Positions 32,106 to 43,945 of a stretch of 64,000 nt of DNA are shown one piece after another. Below the pieces are notes generated by a model. That model was given only the letters and a program-made list of their open reading frames with translations. It did no database searches and was not told the origin of the DNA. Source of the DNA: Sanderia malayensis (Eukaryota > Cnidaria > Scyphozoa > Semaeostomeae > Pelagiidae). The stretch is taken from contig RQOL01000139.1 in NCBI GenBank assembly GCA_013076295.1, positions 806,001-870,000 on the forward strand. The letters run 5' to 3'. Both the position numbers and the translations under genes were made by a program. The stretch's first letter is position 1; the number at the start of each line of letters is the position of its first letter.

Positions 32106-32408
32106 TATTGGCGGTAGGTACCAACTCAGAGCGGAGAAATTTAAATGAACATTTTCAAGTAGCTATGGACATGGATAAATAGAAAAATGATGGTGAACAG
32201 GGAACTGTTGGGGTTTAAGGGGTAAAAATGGGGGTTAAAGGCAATCACTTCAACTTTTTGCCTCTGCGAAGGAACAGTTGTCAATTTTCACTCTTTCTAC
32301 TGTTTGGGCAGCGATTCTTTTTCTAATGATGGATGCAGGGGTTAATTCCTTACCACCTTTGTAATGTCCAAACTGTTGCTATAAATTGAATAATCACATG
32401 GTCAATCG

Positions 32409-32976
32409 TTACACTTTTTACCTTATTTGGAATAATTGTCGTTTCCAGAAACATCTTAAAATTCCTATGCTTCATGACTAGTAAAATGACAACTGTGAAT
32501 AAAAACTCAAGTGCGTCTATGTATATTACAGGAAAGGTATGACCCGTCGTATGTAATGTATAAGTGTCCATGTCTTCAACCGCTCCCGATCATCTATTTA
32601 TTACTTGGCATTTTTTAGATCAGAAAGAAAAATGGAGAGTCATTGCTTAAATTTCACGAGAAGGTAAGCCATGGCTCAACCTTTTGTTTAATCCAATTTA
32701 ACACTCACATCGCATTTGTGCAAAGTGACATAGTAGTCCTTCTGATAATGTAATCTACCTGTTCCTACCTCATAACTGGGCAGTAGACTGTTTTAAACCG
32801 CGTTCGACGTCACCACGCGAAATTGCCACTATCAGTGACTATTATTACCGAAATCAAGATTTCTTAATCGTTGCACATGTTCGAGATCTTGATCCCGCAC
32901 ATGTGCAACGATAGAGAGACGATCTTCAACGATTGTCTGATATCTTGAAGCATAGAATGATAGAGTTATACAAGCC
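32409..32976. other. Element B left interior: no gene; one perfect hairpin
   Basis: AT-rich, no coding seen. A perfect 14-bp inverted repeat, ATCGTTGCACATGT at 32867-32880 and ACATGTGCAACGAT at 32899-32912, could form a hairpin with an 18-base loop. Confidence 0.6.
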
Positions 32977-33617
32977 ACATGATAACCATGTGATACCAAG
33001 TATACCTAGTTTTGTTTACAAGAACATTTGGAATGGTCAATATTTTAAATGTTTCGAGAATCTTCTAAACAGTAGTCAAACTTAAGGGGGCTGTATATAG
33101 TTCAAATCAGTTCAAAAATAAAATTTGGAGAAAATTGTTTTTCGCTATACATTGAGCCTATGGCTATCCAAGTTGAATAGCTGAACAGCTTAAAAATTCC
33201 TTGTTTGTGCGGCAAGAGAGTACTGCACATTGCACAAGAAATATGTTAAAAAACTTGCGCTTAGCCAAGCTTGCAAATGAAGAAAAAGCTGATGGTGTTA
33301 AGATTCAAGATTTTTCTCTTCTTGCTCAAGCACTTTCTGAAGGAGCAGTTTGCAGAATTTGTTTGTCGAAAAAGGTCAAGATTAGAACTGTTTCAAAACA
33401 ATCAAGATAGAGCAGGTCTGGCAGAATCAATAATAATGAGATGCTCAAGTTGTGACAATGAAACCTCATTCTCTACAAGCCATAAAGTACCTGGAAGTAG
33501 AGGTGGTATCACATAATAACCATGTGATACCAAATATACCTAGTTTTGTTTATAAGAACATTTGGAATGGTCAAATTTTAAATGTTCCAAGAATCTTCTA
33601 AACAGTAGTCCAACTTA
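32977..33617 (+). repeat. Direct repeats of about 108 bp flanking a Mutator-family gene fragment
   Basis: The copies at 32977-33085 and 33511-33617 share ACATnATAACCATGTGATAC, CTAGTTTTGTTTA and AGAATCTTCTAAACAGTAGT with few differences. Between them lies a coding fragment. The arrangement could be a local duplication bracket or a small LTR-like unit; no primer site or polypurine tract was seen. Confidence 0.65.
33201..33516 (+). pseudogene. Mutator-like protein N-terminal fragment
   Basis: The frame LRLAKLANEEKADGVKIQDF leads into GAVCRICLSKK, then shifts by one to LELFQNNQDRAGLAESIIMR and CSSCDNETSFSTSHKVPGSR. This cysteine-rich N-terminus (C-x2-C...C-x2-C) followed by the T-S-x-K-V-P-G-x-R-G box is common in Mutator-like transposase genes of invertebrates. 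Only about 105 residues remain, with one frameshift. Confidence 0.6.
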
Positions 33618-34230
33618 AACAGACTAGCCTTCCCATTCTAAAATGTCTCTGTATAGGTCATATATAGTGGAGTAAAATTTTAGGAATCCGTGACCAATTT
33701 CACCAGACCTTGTTTTGAAGGTGTTTTCTAGATCAGAAAAATGCGCTGAACAAAATGAGCTTGGGGGAACCTCTCAAAAATTTGAGCGTTTTTGCCCAGG
33801 GGGTAATGTCTGAAGTGGGGCAAATTTTCTCTTGAAATTACCATAAAAACTGATTCGACCCTGTAAAAGTGACCAAATTTGTACCAAATGAGCCAGTCCA
33901 CAGACCAACACCAACAAGGCATCATCCCCCACCACAAATACCCCCAAAATTACCTTTTTACATATATATGACGGGGGGTCACGTATCCTACCCCCTGATT
34001 TTCAGTGATAATGGGTATATTGCACTATTTCATGCTATGAGTATCAATTGCTATCTAAATATGCTGCTTCCTGCTTTGAAAATACGAGAACTAAGTGTGT
34101 TAACTGCAAAATGCATTAAAGAACTTCTTTCTGACCTCTGGATACTCTGCCCCAGTCCCCTAGAAAGTTCACTTTATGGTTCAAAATGAGAAAAAATGCA
34201 ATATGATCTTTGTTATTGGAGGCGTTTGTA

Positions 34231-34825
34231 AACTTATCTGAAACTTTGTAAAGAAAGTATAGTTTAAGCTGAATTCTAGCCATAACATCGGAAGTCCTTC
34301 TGAACTGTGGCTGGATACAATTTCAAGGATTCATTACATCGATGTACATTGGAAACTCCAAAGTTGGTACATTGAATACGTTTGGCAAGTCACAACTGGA
34401 TATAACCATGCTGTTGGATCATATTAGATTTGAAGGTTTGTAGTTATATCTTTTTATCCGTTCTTATTTGGTTCCTTAAGTTTAAGAAAGTTTGCTACAA
34501 GAAGCTCAATAAAAACTTAATCTGAAAGTAGGCCTATCTTACAATAAAATTATTACATTTTGAGTAGCAAACGCTTCTTTAAAGTTTTATCGATCATTGC
34601 GTCTAATTTTCTATTTTCTGAACGCTTTAATCCAAAGTACTATAATCAAATATAATATTAATCTCATGTGTAATTAAATTGCAAGTAATCTCATGTAATC
34701 TCGTGTGGCTGATAGTCCCGTACACTTTCCTTGGTGTGATTTGCGCTTTGTAAAATATGTGCATAACCCTGACTATTTGATTATATTTTACTTTAGATGT
34801 TCCGTGAAAGTGAATTCGTGAAGAA
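34231..34825. other. Element C leader region, no gene recognised
   Basis: AT-rich sequence between the left arm and the first codons of the element C gene. No clear promoter or exon was identified. Confidence 0.5.
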
Positions 34826-37800
34826 TGTCTAAACCGTTGCTACAACCGACCCCGGAATCATCGGAATCAAAAGGAGAGAAGAGAAAAAGTGATGCTATAG
34901 ATCTAGACACTTGCATTCTATGTAAGAAAGCGTGTAACGAAAACAAAAGCGATTTTCCAGTTTCTTCGTGGGATAGGCTGAAGAGCTTTGCACTGCAGTG
35001 AAGAGGGCTTGATAGATATGGAGATGTTTTTGAGACTGTTCGTTGGGAGGAGGGCCCATCAGGCCTGTTCTTTCATAAAATTTGCAAAACAGAGTTTACA
35101 AGCAGACGAAAACTGCAACAGCAATCACTAGGAAAGAAAAAAAAATACAGAACGAGAGAATGAAGCAGCTGCAACTAATAAGGAATGCTCTGAAGGAACT
35201 GAGCCTAAACGTCCCAGCCGGAAGTAGAGGAGCAGCACAGGATACATACATGAAAAACCTATGCATCTGGTGCATGAAGCCAGAAGACAAGAAAAAGCCA
35301 GGACGAGACAGGTGGCACCTTCTTCAAAAGATGAATTCATGGAATACTTTCAAAAGGAACACTATGTACCTTGAAGATGCTACAATGCGAGAGCGCATAC
35401 TGGCTGTAATACGCTGTACACCAGATCCATTTGCTGCAGAGATTCGCTACCATAAATCCTGCTGGAAGAAATACATCAGTCCTGCCTATAGTTGGGAGAG
35501 CAATGATCAAAGATTCCATTTACAAGATGTGCATTTGTCTGAAGTGAAAGAAATATTTTTTCTCATGTACGGAAAGTAGTCATCGAGATGAACGAGCCAC
35601 GAACTTTGAAAGGGCTCCTTCTGGAATATGAGAATATGCTTAGAAATTTTGGTTTTGACACCAATACAACGAAAACAAGTACTACAAAGATTATGCTTCA
35701 GAAAGAGTTCGATGACAAGATAGGATTCCATAATCGGTATCACAAGAACATGAGCACTATTGTGTATGACACTTCTTCGGGAGGATTGTTTATTGAAGCA
35801 GCAATGTACTCATGGGGAGTTGACAATGAACAACTACTCAACACGGTTGCAAGGCGGCTGAAAAACAATTTTGCAGGTGATGCACGCATGAGCTGGCCAA
35901 CTCGCGTTGATGAGCTTGAACAAAAGGAAGAACCCAACCTCATCTTAAGAAAGTTTTTAACATGGCTTAAGGATCCAGCAGCAAAAGACTTTGATGAAAA
36001 TTGTAAAAGTCCAGAGATTGCTTCTTTAGCATCGCTGCTATACTCTTTCATTAGCGGAAACCTCTCTTCTTTCCAAACAAAGTTGTTGATGACAATTCAT
36101 GGACTCACAAGAAGTCGCGAGATAATAGATCTAATGAAAAAATTTTCGCTTGGAATAAGCTATCAAGATGTTCTTGATTTGTATGCTGCATGGGCTAAGT
36201 TTGAATTAAAGACAGACGAGGGTTGCCCAGAAGAGATTGCAAGCAATGTTCCTGGAACTGTTATCCTTGACAATGACGATTTTCAAGACGACACGCTGAC
36301 CGGTGCAGGTACATCTCATCGAACAAATGTAATGTTTGTACAACCTGAAAACACTACCAATGTAATTTGCAATGAAAATCGCCCCAAACTCTCTTTAACG
36401 AAGTCCTTAGATGTCGAGAAAATAATTGCGGAGCAAAATAGGCTTTTGCCATACAAGACATTCAAACGTGGAGTGCCAGAAGTGCGAAAGCACATTGATG
36501 TCACGCCAACAGATACTAAAAAGCAAAGGGCTCGAGGAATAATCCATTCTTTGACACGTCTTGATGAAAATGGTGAGACTGTTTTGCCCGAAAATCAAAG
36601 CACCAATTCATTTTCAGGATTTCAATCCAATATCCAGCTTTTTCCTGTCAAGAGTAAGCCATTCTTTTATCTGACGCTGTCTAAGCCACCTGGAAAGTCT
36701 GTTGTTAACGAGGTCATGAACCGTGTAGTAGCCGTAGCAAAGAAGAAGTCAATGCCTTTTGTCCAGCTTGTTGGCGACCAACCAGTTTATACGCTTATTG
36801 TCCAGCTAAAATATGAAAATGCTGAACAGTTCGATCTCATTGTGCCTTTTTGGGTCCCTTTCATATGCAATGCTCTTTCATGTCAGCAATGAATAAAAGA
36901 TTTAAAGGCTCTGGGTTGAGTGATGTTCTTGTTGCAGCTGGTGCTGTTGCTGAGGGTTCAGTGGACAGAGCACTTGGTGGAAAGCATTACAAGCGAGGTA
37001 TTCGATGTCTCTGTTTAATGTACGAGGCACTAATCCGTCAAATAGTCCAAGAAAGCATCGGTAGTGGTCAGCATCTACAGCCAGAGACCAAAGAAATGCT
37101 TCGGATACTGCAAAAGCCATTAAGTACAACAAGAGAGAATCTAATATCAGCTCATGATACCTTAGAGGCAAGTCAAGAGTTCTCAAACTTTATTTCTAAA
37201 GCATTTGAGCAACTAGAACACTCTGAGAGTCATATGGCTAAATATTGGCTGAGTTTTTTGGAAATGGTCGAAATACTTATGCAAAACATCCATGCTCTGA
37301 GAACCCAAAACTGGGAAGAATTTAAGATTTCTCTGAGATCAATGTTGCCATGGATGCAAATTTATGACAACAACAAGTATGGAAGATGGCTCGTTAAATT
37401 CTGGCTGCAGATGAGTTGTTTACCTGAAGAAAAGGCGCAGTACCTGTACCAGGGATTATTTGCCCAGTCAATGACAGGTAAGCCCTACTCTTGCTTGCCA
37501 CTGGATCTTTGGATCGAAATGACGATGAACAAGGGGTCCAAAATGAAAGCTGGCTGGAAGAGAATTTTGCAAAATGAAAAGATGCTTATGATCCACACAC
37601 GCAACGCCAATTCAGTGAATACAGTTAGAGTTGCACTTCATGCCATGGCAAACTTGAGAAAAGCTACAAAAGGCCATAGAGAAAATTCAACCTTCAGACT
37701 AAAGACTGACGAGCAGGTAGTTCAAGACATCGATAAGTGCTTGACTGAATTCAACTCCAAACCATTCGACCTGTCAAATGACACCCTCAGGACTCTTCAG

Positions 37801-39204
37801 ACGGTAATGATTGCCTCTGACAAGCTTGTTCATGATTTTGAAACGGCTCACAGAGATGGTGAAGTACTTGTTACCAAATTCTTTAAGGAACGAATGTTTT
37901 CTAATGAGAAATCATTTGACGACACAATGCATAGAAACGCAAGGCACACCTTCGACAAGCCACCTTCAACAGAAAAAGAGAAAAGTGCGACCATTCCTAA
38001 GACTGTTGCAATGGAAAACAAAGCTATGGCTCAAATTATAGCCTTAGAACAAAGCAGTGCAGCCAAAATTGACCTTGTGCAGATCATGGGTCATCATGTG
38101 ACAGAAGAGTGCCTCTCAATATTTAATATAAACGCAACTATGATCAAAGTACAGAAATCAAAGTTAGTTGAGAAACTCAAATTTGTGTCATTGAGTCCAA
38201 TGGACAGTTACACGGCAATAGTTGATATGGGGTTTATATGGAGACTGGCTACACCTACAACAGAGGACAGGGAAAAGAACGATGGAACTTACTACACTTG
38301 GAATGATTATGCTGATAGAGTTTTTTCTCTTGTTTTGTCAAGGCACCGAAATGCATCTGAGACCATTTTCGTAAATGACCCGTACGATTTGGAGATGAGC
38401 ATCAAAGACAGCGAGCACGATTGCAGAGCAGGGGCGTATTCTCATGTCGGAGGCACAAGAAATGTTTTTATTCGGATGGAGGATAGGCTGCCGCCTTCAA
38501 AAGAATTTCAAAATCTTCTCTCGCAGCTTTACATCCTAACATCAACCTCATTTACTCCGTAAGAAATAAATGTTGGAAACTGTTGAATACTGAGGAAAAT
38601 CTAGAAATCAAAGAGTTTGAATGCCGCCATGTAGAGGCGGATACAATTTCCGTCTTCCTATATTCTCAAATAAGAAAGCAGGGTGCTGTTGTTCCTGTTG
38701 TAATCGACGCTGAGGACACGGATTTTCTCGTCTTGGCTGCACATGTCGCTCATAAAGTAAATGGTATTTTGGGCTTGAAGAGAAAGAAAGAAATATACGA
38801 TTGCAAGCAACTTTGTACAGCAGAAGTATCTAAAATTATTGTACCTCTTCATATACATACAGGAGCTGATGCCGTATCGGGTTTCTTTGGGCATGGAAAG
38901 AAATCTGTCGTGGAAAAAACAGTGAAATCTTCAGATGCAATGCAACTGTTGAAAGATGTCCGGAAGAGCGTGCCTGCAACACCAGAGGTAATGGAACATT
39001 TGGCGAATTTTACAATCAGGCATGTGTACGGTGACAGGAAAAGCACGACATTGGTTGAAGCGCGAGCATTGAAGTGGGAGAAAATGAAAAATAAGTCTAC
39101 ACGCGGTATACCTCCAGACGAAGACTCCCACGACTTGAAAGCAAAGCGAATTAACTACCAAGCAAATATTCTGATAAACTTTGACAAGCCTGATCATCCT
39201 CCTT
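34826..39204 (+). pseudogene. Element C Academ-like gene, main part (FEN1/PIN-type nuclease family)
   Basis: Starts MSKPLLQPTPESSESKGEKR with a cysteine cluster (CILCKKACNEN...HKICK), then CIWCMKPEDKKK...RYHKSCWKKYI. After these come MNEPRTLKGLLLEYENM, LTRSREIIDLMKKFSLGISY, the box TLTGAGTSHRTNVMFVQPE, and a long helical region. The C-terminal part holds FECRHVEADT, VVIDAEDTDFLVLAAHV and HIHTGADAVSGFFGHGKKS. These acidic clusters resemble metal-binding residues of FEN1/XPG-type PIN nucleases; the family norm T-G-C-D is T-G-A-D here. Broken by a TGA near 35000 and single-base frameshifts near 35150, 35578, 36855 and 38560. Interrupted at 39204 by element D. Confidence 0.7.
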
Positions 39205-39435
39205 TATGGAGCGGCAGGGGGGTCAAAAATAATTGGTGATCGTGTTATCCCACCGTTGCGATACGACCCCGGTTTGTAAAACCGGCATCGTGATTCGTAC
39301 GACCCCCATTTTCAAAACCGGCATTGAGATTACGACGCCCATTTACAAAATCCAACCGAGAAACCTCGTTTTCAATTACGACGACCATTTGCAAAATCGA
39401 ACCGAGAAACCTCGTTTTCAATTACGACGCCCATT
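39205..39435. repeat. Left inverted arm of element D, two 46-bp tandem units
   Basis: Begins TATGGAGCGGC. From 39330 it has two copies of the 46-bp unit (TTACGACGnCCATTTnCAAA, then ATCnAACCGAGAAACCTCGTTTTCAA), then a partial third. Each unit contains the hairpin word CGAGAAACCTCG. Confidence 0.9.
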
Positions 39436-39541
39436 TTTCTCCAATGTTACTTCCTTAGTTACTTCTTCTCATCACGGAAGGGAATGACTATTTTCTGTTC
39501 TGATCTTTTCTTCAGTCTTCTCATAGCTTTCTAATATCAAC

Positions 39542-42500
39542 ATGGCAAATAAGGATCAGCAGGAAATCAAAAAGGCTCTTGTAGAGCTGAAAAGGGCACT
39601 AAGTAATACCGAGAAGCAACTGAACTTAGAATCACCGTCAAATTCAACATCATCGAGTCCGAAAATCGATGCTGATTCTTCCCCATTTGATCGTGTTTCA
39701 GCAAATTTCAGGCGAGTATCTGTCTTTTCATCGTTTTTCAGGTCTGGTCAGGTAGGCAGTTAGCAATTTAGCATAAATGTAGCCTAAAGTTAGCATACCT
39801 GTAGCCTATATCATACTTAGCGTGACAAGCACTCAGCCTTAAACCCAAGCTACATTTCCTATACATACATTTCCATTCATTCAGAATCAAGTGCTCTATC
39901 CTATATTACCATTATATAATTAACCCAAAAATGCTTTTTATTCTAAAAATTTTACAAACAAATTTCCATCATCAAATATAAGACACAAGGGCACAAAAGT
40001 CTGTAAGTTGACCACCTTAATACTTCTTCTTTACATCCATTATAGATAACATCAGTTGTTGAAAAATTGAAACAAACTGTGTGCAAATCTTTAAAGTAGT
40101 TTGCTTGATTTCTTTACTATCAGAAGAATCTTGCAATTTGAGGCTCTGAGATTTGCCTCTGCAACTTTCTAAAAGTGTTGCATTTTAAATTATTCCCCCT
40201 TTCTAGGGTGCTGTGGTATTAGATGGACCTACTGTTAATTGTCTAACATGTAAACAGGATGTTGAAATATCAAATTTTAAGAAACATCATTGTGCTTCAA
40301 CAAGGTTAGCATTTGTTCTGTTAGGTCATTTTTGAACATGCTTGTGCCCATCAATATTTTTATTTTTTATTTTCATGTTTTACTTTTTTATTATAAGAAT
40401 TTGAAGTTATGCCTATGCCTGCTATAGAAAGTAAAACTTCTGTAATCTCCCATTAAATTTCCAGCAAACAAGAAAATGAAGTCATTGAGATAGAGGAAAT
40501 CGCAGAAAATGAACAGGTAGCTTTGCAAAACTTATGCTAACATAGGCTAACTGCTTTGAGTTAACTTTGAATACTAACGCAACAAACACTTTTTGTCTTT
40601 CAAGGGTGGGAATAAAGGTGATGATTTGGATGATATTGATGTAGATGATTTCTTCGCGGATACCTTCGGAAATGGGGTAGAAACCATGGCTCAAACTGAA
40701 TTTACTCGAAATAAATTGATCGAGGAGCAAGACAAAGAATATGCTCAAAGCCTTGCTGCAGACAGAGAAAAGGTAATATAAGCAGTGGCGTATCATGACT
40801 TCAGGGAGCGGGTATTCTGTGACACAAGACGAGTGTAGCGAGCAATAAAGGGGACATTTGGGGTTTACCCCCACAAATTTTTTTGAGACCACGCCCTTTG
40901 GAACATCTTAAAACGCCCTCTTTGCAATTAGTTATTGTCAATAGAAAAATTTAATTTTTGAACAAATGTCATAACTTTTCTTTTCGATGCTATTCGTTTA
41001 ACTTAGATGTGGAAGAGAGGAGAAGAGACAAATAGAATTTTAGTTAGGCCTAACTAACAGCCTAATCGATTAACACTATCACAACCAACAACTGTGTACA
41101 ATGCCTTTTTGAAGGGCTTTGCTGTTTGCAGACTGCCACTGCAGTATACTTCATTTAAATACAATAAAACTTAGCAAAAGTACTTTGATCTTCCAGGAAA
41201 ACAAAAAGCAGGTAGAAGAGCAGTCAAAGGAAGAAGTGGTCAAGGTAAATAATTGCATTTTGAAGCATGTACTTTCTCTCCACCTTGACCTATGCCTGTT
41301 TGACTACCACTTTCTTGTTACGCTGATTTCTACCAAAATTATTTGCTTTTTCAGTTTAGAGAAAAATGTAAAATTGAATTAACAGAAGAACGAGATGCTG
41401 GAAATGATGTAATTCCATTGAAGTTCCGAATGCCCAATGGACAAATGCTTAATCGTCGGTTTAAGAAAACAGGTGATGTTGAGGTGCGTATTAACATAAT
41501 TACAACATTATAACATTACAACATTATAATTATTGACTAATGTCATCATTGTCTAGTGTGATGGTTGATGAGAAAAAGGGCATGGTCAGTGGCTTACCAT
41601 GTGGCCATCTACATGGTAAACACCCATTTATAAGTAACAATACTTATAAATATATCATAAATACTATTAATACTTATAAATACTTATAAATACTTATATA
41701 TATATATATATATATATATAAATATATATAAATATAAATCTTGTAAATACTTATAAATAATTATCCCTCACTAATTTTCTCCTTTAATATTGGAAGTGCA
41801 GTGTATTTGTACCTACACTGGAGGAAAAAATTATCATGCAGTGATCTTTTTAAAATAAAAAACACCTAACCAGACAAGAGTACATTGACATGTGTACCAC
41901 TTCTGTCATTTTTCCCAGATTCAGCTAGTTGACAGTCTTGCTACAATTCATTTTAGTCTATATAAACTTGGCGCAATATTCCAGTGTTCATTTAAGTGAT
42001 TTGTCATAGGTGGTGGTGAATTTTGTCGGTAGCCAGGAATCATCAACTCTGTCTTTCCACATGCAAAGCCCGTCTTTGTGTTCCCCTAACTCAATTTCAA
42101 AGAGACAATCATTGTCAGAATTGGGCATTAATAAACCTTGTACATTCAATGTGTATTGGGATGGAAATGAACCACCTGTAAGTATCAGCTTCAATTTTTC
42201 TAAACTATTATAGGTGTTAAAACATCCCTTGTTCATTGGACCAGTCTCTGATATTGAGAACATCCTGTAATTGACAAATAAACAAACAAACATGTTTTCA
42301 TAAAATAACAATGAAACATGTTTTCATTATCCAAGTCTCCTTGGTCTGAATATGTGAATATGGAATTGGAAAGTTTTCTTATTTCATTGACATCATTTTA
42401 ATCCTAGCTTGAACAACAAGGCATCAACGTTCCAAACATGTCAAATGCAACTGATTTCAATTATGCACAGCCGAATAATGAAGAAACAACAGCAGTATAA

Positions 42501-43668
42501 AATGGAACTGGGTGTGTACTGCAAATTGATAATGCATTGCTTACAATATGTTAAAGAAGCCCAGCCATTCTCACCACATGGCACGGGTATAGCACTTTTA
42601 AATGAATAATGGCTAAAATAAATGGACCTGTAGATAAGGTATTGACCATGTTGATTCTGTTTCAGATCTGATGACGTGGTGAAAGCTAAGATACGTAGAA
42701 CTTTCATCATTAAGGACATGATTTCCACCTTTAGCGATTCCAAAATTCTTGGGAGAAGGATTGAAATCGTCCCAGTGAATGAAAGAGGTCAGCTGGAAAA
42801 CGCCGATGATCTAGGTGGTGTTTATCGCGATATCCTTTCTGCTTTTTGGGCAGAGATAATGAAGGCTAGTTTCACTGGAGAAACAGAGATGGTTCCTGTT
42901 GCAAGGCACGACTATCATGAGGATGACTGGAAAGCTGTTTGCCGAATTCTTTTGAAAGGCCTTAAAGACATCAACTACTTTCCTCTTAAAGTGAGCAGGG
43001 CATTTGTTGGTGCTGCATTTTTTTGAAATCAGGTAATAAGTGCAGAGGCTTTGATGGAAAGTTATTTCAATTTCCTTCCCTTGGCGGACATGGAGGTGTT
43101 AAGGAATGCCTTAAAGGAAAATGAAATTGAAGAAGATGTTTATGATACTCTTTCCTCCCTGGAATCTTACAGAGTCCCGCGCACTACCACGGAATTGAAA
43201 GAGCTTGTGACAGAGCTAGCAAGAAGAGATTTGCTAATGAAAACAAGCTACATAAAGGAAGCCTGGGAAGATGTCCTATCAGGCCAGATGACTGTAAAAA
43301 ATCTGTCCACATTGAACGGCATTTACGAACGCGGTAAGGCTACAGGAAAGAAAATTTTGAAACTTCTTTGTGCAGAGCCGAAAAATGATCGGGAGAGCGA
43401 AACTCTTAAATACTTAAAAGAGTTCATCAGAACACTGAAGAAGGAGGACATTCCTATTTTTATGCGATATACAACTGGGTCAGATATGCTGTGTGTAGAG
43501 AAAATAGATGTTGTTTTCACGAAAATAACTGGCATGCAAAGAAGGATTGTTGCACACACATGTGGACCAGTGCTTGATGTGCCTGTCACTTATGACTCGT
43601 ATCCTGAATTCAAAGAGGAGTTCTTAACCCTTTTGAAATGCGGTTATTGGAGTATGGACTTTGCATGA
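39542..43668 (+). pseudogene. Transposon-borne UBX-like/HECT E3 ubiquitin ligase, nine exons, two in-frame stops
   Basis: Exons by splice signals: 39542-39751, 40207-40304, 40465-40516, 40605-40772, 41197-41244, 41355-41483, 42010-42177, 42408-42511 and 42666-43668. All phases agree, giving about 659 residues. Exon 2 has a CLTCKQDV...HHC zinc-finger-like motif, exon 3 an acidic EVIEIEEI (possible SUMO-binding motif), exon 4 EEQDKEYAQSLAADREK as in FAF/UBX proteins, exons 6-7 a UBX-like IPLKFRMPNGQMLNRRFK. The last exon is a HECT domain whose active-site Cys lies in VAHTCGPVLDVPVTY. HECT enzymes pass ubiquitin through this Cys to substrates. A TAA (42497-42499) and a TGA (43024-43026, where the frame expects another residue in AAFF|NQVIS) make this copy defective. 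Related G2E3-like genes are often seen near integrase-core genes in fish and invertebrates. Confidence 0.8.
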
Positions 43669-43945
43669 GATCTCCATATACATCATGCTCAAGTTTAAGG
43701 TTTTTTTCTCACGGATTGTTTGTTGTCTTACCATAACGTTATGTTTTGTTGTCTTATCATCATCCTTATGTTGTTTGGTAAATACTCATAATATTTTCTA
43801 CATTTAATATTATTCGTATGCAATCCAAATAAGTTTTGTTGACAATGTTTGAATAAAACATCACCCATTGTGCTTATGCCGTTTGCCTAGGTTATTGATT
43901 TTGCGCTATCGATATGTTTCATTGTTATGTTTTTGAATCACCATT

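Noticed and set aside
35740..39200. Minus-strand frames across the element C gene
   Set aside because: Shadows of the long plus-strand family member with clear conserved boxes.
41693..41740. TA-rich run as a functional element
   Set aside because: A simple TA microsatellite inside an intron of the HECT gene.
39542..43668. HECT gene as an ordinary host gene
   Set aside because: It lies wholly inside arms with 6-bp duplications that interrupt another transposon gene.
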